Assembly: GCF_019059575.1 (NCBI RefSeq)
Contig: NW_024881972.1
Location: forward strand, 434,001 to 498,000
Direction: 5' to 3'
Source: Amphibalanus amphitrite
Lineage: Eukaryota > Arthropoda > Thecostraca > Balanomorpha > Balanidae
DNA: 64,000 nt
The notes under the pieces: generated by a model
What the model saw: only the letters and a program-made list of their open reading frames with translations
What the model was told of the DNA's origin: nothing
The model's database searches: none
Position numbers and translations under genes: made by a program
In this document: in pieces, positions 56,204 to 64,000 of the stretch
Numbering within the stretch: position 1 is the first letter of the stretch
How the letters are laid out: every line of letters starts with the position of its first letter

Positions 56204-56723
56204 AACAGGCTTCAGCGTTGGGCTGTATGCTACAGCTCTGGATGAGGTCAGTGCATTGTCTGAGCCTAAGGTCGTTCAAAACGATTGCAATGTTGTCGTT
56301 TTGGGGGCGGGTTGTCCTCTCATGTGTCACGTTGACTTTTTAATTGTGTCAGACTGGCGGATTGGTGGTGTTCCAACTTCGATGCTTTCACTGGCAATGC
56401 TGTTGCCTGAATGGTATGGTTGCTTAACAAAGAAGTCAATTGAATGCAATGAGCACTAGGGTGTCGTATCGTGTAAATAAGTCATTTATAAGTGTTTCAT
56501 AATGTGTATGCTATACTTGTGATATATTTACCAATGCTGCATGTGATCATGTGAAAATGTGATACAATATATGCAAACGAAGCTTCTTTTTTGCGTTTGC
56601 TAGCTTCATAACAATGCTAAAACACAAGAGTTTTCGTTAGCATGCGCTCATTACAATCCTCAAAAGGTAGGTATGCCTAACTCTTTTATGATTAGCGTGC
56701 ACTCCGTTGTTTGAGTCGATATT
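56204..56723 (+). other. Toll 3' flank / presumed 3' UTR
   Basis: AT-rich after the stop. I find no canonical AATAAA before the Gypsy-2 insertion at 56728; AAATAAG-like and ATATATTTA words are present (56476, 56523). The Toll 3' UTR may use a variant signal or have been split by the retrotransposon. Confidence 0.45.
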
Positions 56724-56727
56724 CATG

Positions 56728-57250
56728 TATAGGCGGTGTGCCGCGCAGCAATCCGGCGGCTCTACGCCGGTTGCGGGAAAATCAGGTCATGTGACTCAGG
56801 TCATGTGACTCCCGCGGGTCGGGAGCCACCAATCGCTGCGCGCCACGATTGGCCGGCGGGTCGGCCGTCCGGGCCGCGCGGCGGCGACCCCGCCATTCGT
56901 GCACTGGTTCTGTGTGGTTCGTGACGTGTGCGTCTGCGTGAACGGTAAGATTTGCTTTTTTGTTACTATGAATTGTTGTAAACCCTCATTTGTTGTTAAC
57001 TTTGCTTTGCTTAGTGGTTATTTTTATCGTTGTCTGCAGTTGTGCGTTGTTAAGTTAATTTTAATCTGTTGCAGGACGCGGGCTAGTCTGTAGGGCTAGT
57101 CTGTGGAGCTAATAGCAAGTTGATAGCGGAGCTTATGTCTGAGATTTGATATTTGAACTCCGCACCACAATATAAACTTGAAAGCATCAGCACCGTGTCG
57201 TGGATGGGAGGCAGCAATCGTGACGCAGAGCTCGGCACCCCGGCCCTACA
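56728..57250 (+). repeat. Left LTR of Gypsy-2
   Basis: 523 bp, TATAGGCGG...CCCTACA, not the usual TG...CA start. The start is fixed by the CATG duplication and the purine tract next to the other copy. It contains a tandem pair of CAGGTCATGTGACT (56783-56796 and 56797-56810), a candidate enhancer, a TATA-like CAATATAAAC (about 57168-57177), and an intron-like segment with donor GTAAGA (56945) and acceptor TCTGTTGCAG (ends 57074). Confidence 0.93.
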
Positions 57251-57252
57251 TC

Positions 57253-57266
57253 TGGTGGCAGCGGTG
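57253..57266 (+). other. Primer-binding site of Gypsy-2, tRNA-Leu type
   Basis: TGGTGGCAGCGGTG starts two bases after the LTR. It is complementary to the CACCGCTGCCA-CCA 3' end typical of animal leucine tRNAs (AAG/UAG type), from memory of those sequences. Confidence 0.75.
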
Positions 57267-58133
57267 TGCGTTCTCCTTCGCACCCACGTGGCCGAGTCTG
57301 AGCTGCGTCTTGCTGCCCTCCACTCGGGTGCTCGCTTGTTGGCACGTGGTACGTGGATCATGGAGCATCGCTTCCTGTTCGGCTGCCTGCATCCGGCTGT
57401 GGCGTGCGCGGGCGCTGATTGCGGGCCCCGCTGAGCGGCTCGCTATTCGGGCCTGTGTCGAGGCTCCGGTGCGGCACAGCTGACTGCGCCTGGCGCGCGG
57501 GCGGCCTCCCCGCTGGGACCCGCGGCGAGGCTACGGACTGGACCCAGCTGCCTCGGCCGGGCGGGCGACCGGGCGTCTGGGCCCCGAGGGCCGGTCGGTG
57601 ATTCGGTGCTGTGATTGGCGGACGGTCGGACGGGCGGACGGCCGGCCGTGCGGACGGTTGGTGGGCGCGGCGAGCGCCTACCGGTACCGCGTGGGGAGCG
57701 GCTCTGCGCGGCGGACCAGCTGACCAGCTGACGCGGCTGGGGGGCTGCCAACTGTCTCCGTGACCTGACGCGTGCGTACGTGGCGCACGGGTGGAGCGAG
57801 AGTTATGGACTTCATGGGGTGAGTGTTGAACTGTGTTACCTTGTATCATTGTTACTGTATATTGTACTTTCTTTGTGCGTACGTTACTTTAATTCGTTTT
57901 GGGGTCCTCAAACATTTGTGACTTTAACTGACTTCTGTGCAACGTTCGTTGTTTAGTTAGATGATTGTGAAAATTTGGTTTTTTTCTATCGATTTTCGAG
58001 ATTAGGCGCCTGGAGTTAGGATTTCACTGTGCCTCTGGGACAGAAATTACCTGCCTGAGTATTTGGTCTCTGATCTCTCGAATCCGTTGCTAATTTACCT
58101 GCAATCGTCCCGTTCACGTTATTACCATTTAAC

Positions 58134-59126
58134 ATGGCTCATCAGACTTTGGTTACACTGGGATTACCGTCATTTGGGGGTAACACTGGTTCAGTTTCTA
58201 GGTTTATTTCTGACTTTACGACGTACGCGGCTTTTCAAAACTGGGATAACGCTAAGCAGGCTAGCCTACTCCCTTTGTGCCTTACCGGTATCGCTCGTGA
58301 TGCGTATGATTGTCTCCCGGAGGCATCCAAAAAGTCGATTACTTTGGCTTTTGGTGGTCTCCGACAGGCCTTCCCTTCCCATGGCGTGATCGAGGCTCAG
58401 GTGCAGCTGAGGGGCTTGAGGTTTGACCCAAGGTCTGACCTGGATGCATTTGTCATCCGACTGAGGGGACTTGTTTGCGCTGCGTTCCCGGACAGTGAGG
58501 CTGATTGTCTGCTGTTCAACTACTTTATGCAGGCGCTACCCATGCAGTATCAGTCCCGTTTGATTTCTGACGGCATTGCGTCGTTTGATACCGCACTGGT
58601 CGCAGTCCGCAACATGTGTTGCGCGGCACGGCTGAACGTGAGTCAGCCTGCGCCGGTCCGGCAGGTCCAGTCTGAGAGCGACGTGCTCCGTCAGAGGGTC
58701 GAGGAGTTGGAGAAGGAGTTAGCTCGTCTGAAGGGAACCGGAGGTTCCAAGGCTACCGGCTGTTTCTGTTTTTGTTGTGGTGGTGAGGGCCATGTCCGTA
58801 GGAACTGTCGTAATAGGAACTCTGTCTGCTATCTCTGCGGCATCAAGGGTCACTTGGCTCGAGTCTGTGGACTTAGGGCTCCGGAAAACACGAGTGGGGC
58901 CGCCGGTTCCGCCCCACCGGGTCGGGCCCCGTACCCGCAGAGGGGGGCCAGGGGTGCTCCGGCATCAGGCAGCGCTCAGTGGCCGCCGCCGGTACCGCTG
59001 CAGGCGGACGCAGCTCTGCATCCACCGGGGATGGGTCCCTCGATGCATCAGCCGCGGTTCGTACGGCCGAATCCGGCTCCGGACTCGACGGGTCAACCGA
59101 GGACGTCGACCGCGTCGTCCTGCTGA
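58134..59126 (+). CDS. Gypsy-2 Gag
   Basis: 330 codons. An alpha-helical capsid-like region occupies about residues 15-180, then a short coiled-coil (LRQRVEELEKELARLKG, about 182-200) and two CCHC zinc knuckles, CFCCGGEGHVRRNC and CYLCGIKGHLARVC (about 212-245). A Pro/Gly/Ala-rich tail overlaps the start of pol. The ATG follows a long GC-rich leader. Confidence 0.9.
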   Translation: MAHQTLVTLGLPSFGGNTGSVSRFISDFTTYAAFQNWDNAKQASLLPLCLTGIARDAYDCLPEASKKSITLAFGGLRQAFPSHGVIEAQVQLRGLRFDPRSDLDAFVIRLRGLVCAAFPDSEADCLLFNYFMQALPMQYQSRLISDGIASFDTALVAVRNMCCAARLNVSQPAPVRQVQSESDVLRQRVEELEKELARLKGTGGSKATGCFCFCCGGEGHVRRNCRNRNSVCYLCGIKGHLARVCGLRAPENTSGAAGSAPPGRAPYPQRGARGAPASGSAQWPPPVPLQADAALHPPGMGPSMHQPRFVRPNPAPDSTGQPRTSTASSC

Positions 59127-62100
59127 GGCGTGATATGACTTTCGATGGCGTGGTGGGCGGTGTTCGGTGCTCCCTGCTACTTGACACCGGTAGCAGTATT
59201 AACTTGCTCAGTAAGTCTGTCTTTGATGTTTTGCCGAATCGTCCTCCACTGATGAAGACGTCTGCTGTGGCGAGCACAGCCACACAGGATCCTCTGCCGC
59301 TGCTGGGGAGGGTAAAGGTGTCTCTGAAGTTGGGAGGTCAGACCACAGTTGTGCCTTTCTTTGTTTCAGAGTGTATTGATGTGCCTGTCATGTTAGGTTT
59401 AGAGTTTTTGGCTGCGTGCCCATGCGTAATTGACATGTCTGCTGGCCAACTGGTTCTGACGCCATCGCGAGCGGTTCGTTCAGTTTCAGCTTCCGTCATT
59501 TCTGTGGGACGGGTGATTCTCCAGAATGACCTGTCTGTTCCTCCGGGACATGAGTTAGTTTTCTCTGGTTTTGTCCCGAATTCAGACTACCGTGGCCCGG
59601 CTATGATGGAGCCGTGCGCTGATATTGAGGGCCTTGAGTTTGTCCCCTCAATTGTGTCTGTATCTGGTCAGTCGGTTCCGTGTGTGGTTAGAAATGTGAC
59701 GACCCAGCCGGTGACGATTCCAAAGCGTTCAGAGGTCGGCCGGCTGGAGGTCGGTATCGCAGAGTGTCCGCTGTCGGGCGATCAGACCGCTGAGCGGGAT
59801 TGGCGTGATCGGCTCGACCTGTCCGGTAGTGATCTTTCTGACCAACAGCGTACCGCGCTCACTTCTCTGCTCGCTCGGTACGAGGATATGCTTGATGGTC
59901 GCCTTGGATACACGTCTCTCGTCCAGCATCACATAGACACAGGAGACGCCCCTCCTGTCAGGTGTGCTGCTCGTCGGGTTCCCCCTTTCCTCCAGGAGAA
60001 GGTAAAGACTGAGCTCGATCGTATGGTTGAGGCTGGTATTCTCGAGGAGAACTTTGGGAGTAGTTGGGGTTCTCCAATCTGTGTCGTTACCAAGAAGGAC
60101 GGCAGTGTTCGGATCTGCGCTGACCTGCGCAAGGTCAATGCAGTGACCCTGATTCCTGCATATGGCATTCCTCGAATTGATACCATTCTTGACTCTCTTG
60201 CGGGTCATTCCATGTTTTGTGTACTCGATCTTAAGCAGTGCTATTACCAGATCGGAGTAGCGCCTGAGGACTGTGACAAGACTACCATAGTCACTCCATT
60301 TGGTTCATATAAGCACAGGCGGCTTCCACTAGGAATTAATGGCGCCCCGATGACATGCGCTCGACTTCTAGATCTAGTGCTCCGTGATGTGCCTCCAGAT
60401 ACTGCTGTAGCATACTTTGACGATATTTTGATAGGTGGAAAAGATTTTGACGATGTCATGATCAAACTCGAGTTGGTTTTACAGAGGCTACGTGCTGCAG
60501 GCTTGACAATCAATCTGAGCAAATGCTCCCTGTTCCAAAGGTCTGTGAAATTCCTTGGGCACGTCATTTCTGCCGACGGTGTCGCAGTCGACCCTGAGAA
60601 GGTCGAAAAAGTCCGCAACTGGCCAGTTCCTCGAACCGCCAAGCAACTCGCTTCATTTCTTGGCATGGCCAGCTTTATGCGTAAACATGTCAGAGATTTT
60701 GCTAGCATTGCAGCCCCATTGCAGCGCCTGCTGCACAAGGACGTTCGTTTCGCGTGGACAGACGAGGCTCAGAACTCGTTCGATAGGCTACGCACAGCCC
60801 TTTGCGAGGCTCCGGTCCTCACCGTGCCGGATTTCAGTCCCAATGCTGGTGTGTTCATCCTGGAGACTGACGCGTCACAGGAGTCAGCGGGTGCTGTCCT
60901 GAAGCAGCGGGTCGGCGATGATGAGAAAGTCATTGCGTATGGCAGTCACAAGTTTTCAAAGGCGCAATCAAATTACAGCGTGACTAAACGTGAGTTACTT
61001 GCAGTGGTTTTGTTTGTTGATAAATTCGCTCCGTATTTGCTTGGTCGGCAGTTTTTAATCCGGACTGATCATGCCAGCCTCCGATGGTTGCTGAATTTCA
61101 AAAATCCATCTGGTATATTGGCCCGGTGGTATGAGATTCTTGGCCAATTTCAGTTCGTCATCGAGCACCGTCCAGGGTCAGAGCACGTCGTGCCTGACGC
61201 TCTCAGCCGCAGACCTCCAGATGTGGACGACAAGGCCTGTCAGACTGAAGGTCTTTCCGCTCCCGTGTTTCGTGTCAATGCTTCTGACTGGTCAGTAAGC
61301 TACATTCGCGCTGAACAGGACCAGGATCCAGACTTGTCTGAGATCAGCAGACACCTGTCTGCAGGTCGCAAACCGAAGAAGAAGGAATTGTCTGCGGCAG
61401 CAGGTCGGTTTCTGTCGCAGTGGCACCGACTACGACTTGTGAATGGGGTACTTTTTCGTCTGTACCGAAGGAGACCGTTTGACTCTGATCAGCTCCAGAT
61501 TGTGTTGCCCAGAGCTCTCATTTCCAGTGCCCTGGCGTCACTGCACGCTGGGCCTTCCGGTGGCCACTTCGCAGCTGACAAGCTGTTCGAACAGGCCAGA
61601 CTCCGGTTCTGGTGGCCACAGATGTTCACCGAGATAGAGTCCTTTTGTAAGAAATGTCCCCAGTGTGGTTCACGCAACGCCCCAATTCCGGCTCCGAGGG
61701 CTTCGCTTGGTGAGCTCTCGGCAACAGAACCACTCGAGGTAGTGGGTCTGGACATTCTGTCATCATTGCCAGAGACTCCAAGTGGTCACAAGAATCTTCT
61801 CGTTGTAGTAGATCACTTTTCACGCTGGGTAGAAGCATATCCGTTAAAGAGTCAAGAAGCAACTGAAGTTGCTACAGTGTTCGTTCGCGAGTTTGTTTCC
61901 CGATTCGGCTGTCCACGCCGGATTCATTCAGACCGCGGTGCTAACTTCACGGGTGAAGTCTTGAAAAAGACGTGCGAGCTTCTGGGTATCGCTCAATCCA
62001 AGACTACCGCGTTCCATCCCATGTCCAATTCTATCGTAGAACGCACCAACCGAACTCTGATTAACATGTTTGCAAAATTCCTTGAACAGCATGAGCACGC

Positions 62101-62995
62101 TGAATGGGATAGAAATCTCCCGTTACTTTTGCTTGGATTGCGAGCTCAAGTGCATCGATCTTTAGGTGTGTCACCCTATTGTGTCATGTTTGGAAGAGAG
62201 CCCCGGCTACCGATTCAGCTGGAGCTCGACACCCCTCTGAAGGGCCGAACCCGACCCATCACGGAATATCTTGATGAACTGCGATCAAATTTGCAGGCAC
62301 TTCATCGTCTCGCGTTTGACAATGCCAGGCTCAGTCATCGACGGAACAAGGCGGTTTATGATCGGAAGATAAATGACTTTAAGTTTGCCCCAGGTGACCG
62401 TGTTTATTTGCACAAGGGAGTGGTCCCAAAGGGATCATATTATAAGTTCCTCCGACCGTGGAAGCCCGCGGTTGTTATAGCCAAAGTCGGAGATATGAAT
62501 TATAGGATAAGGTTAGATGGTGCCAAAGCGACACTACTTGTGCACCACAACAGGCTCAAGCCACGAGCTGGACAGGATCCGGACCAGCCGCGGAGCGGTG
62601 TCGCGGCCGATCCCGCGACGGAGCCTGTGCAGCCCACAGGGGGGAGGGGACGTGTGGGTGACTGGTCTCGGGAGGTGGTGGGGGAGTCTCAGTGGAATGG
62701 CCATGCTGATGAGCCAGCTGTACTCACTTATCTTGCCCCTGATCAGTCGTATGTCCCATGTAGTTCGCATCCGGCACTGAATTTGAGCCCCACTGTGCCG
62801 CTCTTGACCAGCGGTGTCCCCGGTGATGAGGGAGATCAGAGACCTGACCCAGGCGCGGGAGACAGACTGAGTCCCGCTGGTAATCGTGAAGAGCGGACGG
62901 AGGGTTCGGAGACCACCGCATTAGGCGATGCGCCTCTGAGACGCTCTGCGCGGAGCAACAAAGGTGTGGCTCCTGAGCGGTTGACTTATGGGTAA
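58979..62995 (+). CDS. Gypsy-2 Pol polyprotein
   Basis: 1338 codons from the first Met of the frame, overlapping gag in another frame. Family members usually express pol by ribosomal frameshifting, so the Met may not be a true start. Protease LLLDTGSSINLLS lies near 66. Reverse transcriptase has LDLKQCYYQI and the catalytic YFDD near 478. RNase H begins at ETDASQESAGAVL (about 628). Integrase has an HHCC finger (about 855-895) and the VGLDILSS, HSDRGANFTG and HPMSNSIVERTNR catalytic segments. A C-terminal module RVYLHKG...RPWKPAVVIAK and a tail ending LRRSARSNKGVAPERLTYG follow, an ending common in metazoan Gypsy pol proteins. Confidence 0.94.
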   Translation: MAAAGTAAGGRSSASTGDGSLDASAAVRTAESGSGLDGSTEDVDRVVLLRRDMTFDGVVGGVRCSLLLDTGSSINLLSKSVFDVLPNRPPLMKTSAVASTATQDPLPLLGRVKVSLKLGGQTTVVPFFVSECIDVPVMLGLEFLAACPCVIDMSAGQLVLTPSRAVRSVSASVISVGRVILQNDLSVPPGHELVFSGFVPNSDYRGPAMMEPCADIEGLEFVPSIVSVSGQSVPCVVRNVTTQPVTIPKRSEVGRLEVGIAECPLSGDQTAERDWRDRLDLSGSDLSDQQRTALTSLLARYEDMLDGRLGYTSLVQHHIDTGDAPPVRCAARRVPPFLQEKVKTELDRMVEAGILEENFGSSWGSPICVVTKKDGSVRICADLRKVNAVTLIPAYGIPRIDTILDSLAGHSMFCVLDLKQCYYQIGVAPEDCDKTTIVTPFGSYKHRRLPLGINGAPMTCARLLDLVLRDVPPDTAVAYFDDILIGGKDFDDVMIKLELVLQRLRAAGLTINLSKCSLFQRSVKFLGHVISADGVAVDPEKVEKVRNWPVPRTAKQLASFLGMASFMRKHVRDFASIAAPLQRLLHKDVRFAWTDEAQNSFDRLRTALCEAPVLTVPDFSPNAGVFILETDASQESAGAVLKQRVGDDEKVIAYGSHKFSKAQSNYSVTKRELLAVVLFVDKFAPYLLGRQFLIRTDHASLRWLLNFKNPSGILARWYEILGQFQFVIEHRPGSEHVVPDALSRRPPDVDDKACQTEGLSAPVFRVNASDWSVSYIRAEQDQDPDLSEISRHLSAGRKPKKKELSAAAGRFLSQWHRLRLVNGVLFRLYRRRPFDSDQLQIVLPRALISSALASLHAGPSGGHFAADKLFEQARLRFWWPQMFTEIESFCKKCPQCGSRNAPIPAPRASLGELSATEPLEVVGLDILSSLPETPSGHKNLLVVVDHFSRWVEAYPLKSQEATEVATVFVREFVSRFGCPRRIHSDRGANFTGEVLKKTCELLGIAQSKTTAFHPMSNSIVERTNRTLINMFAKFLEQHEHAEWDRNLPLLLLGLRAQVHRSLGVSPYCVMFGREPRLPIQLELDTPLKGRTRPITEYLDELRSNLQALHRLAFDNARLSHRRNKAVYDRKINDFKFAPGDRVYLHKGVVPKGSYYKFLRPWKPAVVIAKVGDMNYRIRLDGAKATLLVHHNRLKPRAGQDPDQPRSGVAADPATEPVQPTGGRGRVGDWSREVVGESQWNGHADEPAVLTYLAPDQSYVPCSSHPALNLSPTVPLLTSGVPGDEGDQRPDPGAGDRLSPAGNREERTEGSETTALGDAPLRRSARSNKGVAPERLTYG

Positions 62996-63320
62996 TTTTG
63001 TTTGGTAGCTGCCGTTGAGCCGTGAGCACTGAGCATTGTCATGTGAAAGTTCTAGCCCGAGTCTCTGTGGTGAAAATAAAGTAGAGCGGACAATGTTGGG
63101 TCGAGGGCCCCGACTCCTTCATTTGTTATGTCTCTAGTGGGTTGAATGGAGACTCGTTCGATTATTGCCGCAGATTCAGAGAGATTTAGCTGGAATTTGT
63201 GCAGTGTTATGTGCTCCTCGATGGTGTCAATTGTCCGGCGCGTGTGTGATTGATTTCTGAATTGTGCTGCCGCTGTTCCGGCCGGTGTTAAGCTGACGTT
63301 GAGAGGACTGTATGCTCGTT

Positions 63321-63332
63321 AAGGGGGAAGAG
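63321..63332 (+). other. Polypurine tract of Gypsy-2
   Basis: AAGGGGGAAGAG directly abuts the right LTR start TATAGGCGG and supports that LTR boundary. Confidence 0.75.
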
Positions 63333-63855
63333 TATAGGCGGTGTGCCGCGCAGCAATCCGGCGGCTCTACGCCGGTTGCGGGAAAATCAGGTCATGTGAC
63401 TCAGGTCATGTGACTCCCGCGGGTCGGGAGCCACCAATCGCTGCGCGCCACGATTGGCCGGCGGGTCGGCCGTCCGGGCCGCGCGGCGGCGACCCCGCCA
63501 TTCGTGCACTGGTTCTGTGTGGTTCGTGACGTGTGCGTCTGCGTGAACGGTAAGATTTGCTTTTTTGTTACTATGAATTGTTGTAAACCCTCATTTGTTG
63601 TTAACTTTGCTTTGCTTAGTGGTTATTTTTATCGTTGTCTGCAGTTGTGCGTTGTTAAGTTAATTTTAATCTGTTGCAGGACGCGGGCTAGTCTGTAGGG
63701 CTAGTCTGTGGAGCTAATAGCAAGTTGATAGCGGAGCTTATGTCTGAGATTTGATATTTGAACTCCGCACCACAATATAAACTTGAAAGCATCAGCACCG
63801 TGTCGTGGATGGGAGGCAGCAATCGTGACGCAGAGCTCGGCACCCCGGCCCTACA
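63333..63855 (+). repeat. Right LTR of Gypsy-2
   Basis: 523 bp, identical by eye to 56728-57250, followed by CATG. The remaining 63860-64000 is unassigned host flank. Confidence 0.93.
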
Positions 63856-64000
63856 CATGCGTAACTCTGCAAGCATCATATTATGTACATGACAAGCCGC
63901 AAGCGCCAACAACAAAATGATGAGTTGTTTCTTTTAAAAACCACTAATAGCGCACACGATGGGTTTGAGCGGATTTGACTCTTGAGCGCAGTGTTCTAGA

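Larger units (their letters stand above)
56728..63855 (+). mobile_element. Ty3/Gypsy LTR retrotransposon Gypsy-2 (fossil entry; looks whole, very young)
   Basis: A 7128-bp element with 523-bp LTRs that look identical by eye, flanked by the 4-bp duplication CATG (56724-56727 and 63856-63859). A leucine-tRNA-type primer site follows the left LTR, then a ~0.87 kb GC-rich leader, gag, an overlapping pol in a different frame as usual for Ty3/Gypsy, a ~340-bp non-coding part with AATAAA near 63076, and a purine tract touching the right LTR. I see no breaks. Identical LTRs imply very recent insertion. It is not closely related to Gypsy-1: LTRs, primer site, duplication length and frame organisation all differ. 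Confidence 0.95.

Overview
The window is eukaryotic, repeat-rich DNA with very few genes. The one clearly recognisable host gene is a Toll receptor of the protostome 'long Toll' type (Toll-6/7/8/18-wheeler class), so I read the source as an arthropod, possibly a crustacean. Nothing here fixes the species. There are no operons, Shine-Dalgarno sites, CRISPR arrays or intact tRNA/rRNA genes.

Layout. 1-183 is probably the last coding exon of an unidentified gene. 2791-14127 is a nested stack of transposons: a ~1 kb TTAA-flanked element (family A) holds a 10.3 kb hAT-like element with a 21-bp minisatellite. That element holds TTAA elements B, C and a decayed D, and C holds a young, whole-looking Ty3/Gypsy element (Gypsy-1). 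14-36 kb is mostly unassigned non-coding DNA with two more family A copies, several MITEs, a foldback, a LINE-like 3' end and a hexanucleotide-rich hAT MITE. 36-39.5 kb is a second stack (E holding F, then D sharing a TTAA with E). 40-44.3 kb has a Tc1/mariner-like element, element G, a 348-bp (AG)n tract and a GACA/GACG tract. 44.3-48.7 kb is upstream of Toll. The Toll coding region is two exons, 48749-50827 and 54197-56203, split inside the first LRR C-terminal cap by a 3.4 kb intron carrying element H. A second whole-looking Ty3/Gypsy element (Gypsy-2, 56728-63855) lies about 520 bp after the Toll stop codon.

Main discovery. Families A-H are about 0.9-1.2 kb, flanked by TTAA (once TTAT), and have short terminal repeats mostly starting CCC. 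At one end only, 26-28 extra bp separate two copies of the terminal sequence. This matches the left/right spacer asymmetry of piggyBac, so I read them as non-autonomous piggyBac-like families. All share G-tract/C-tract hairpins next to the ends, a core like CCATTATAAGTCAATGG, and a high density of the nuclear-receptor half-site AGGTCA. Several copies contain perfect inverted repeats AGGTCA-N-TGACCT, the ideal ecdysone-receptor type site, and one copy sits in the Toll intron. Whether these sites are functional is inference. Their presence is seen in the sequence.
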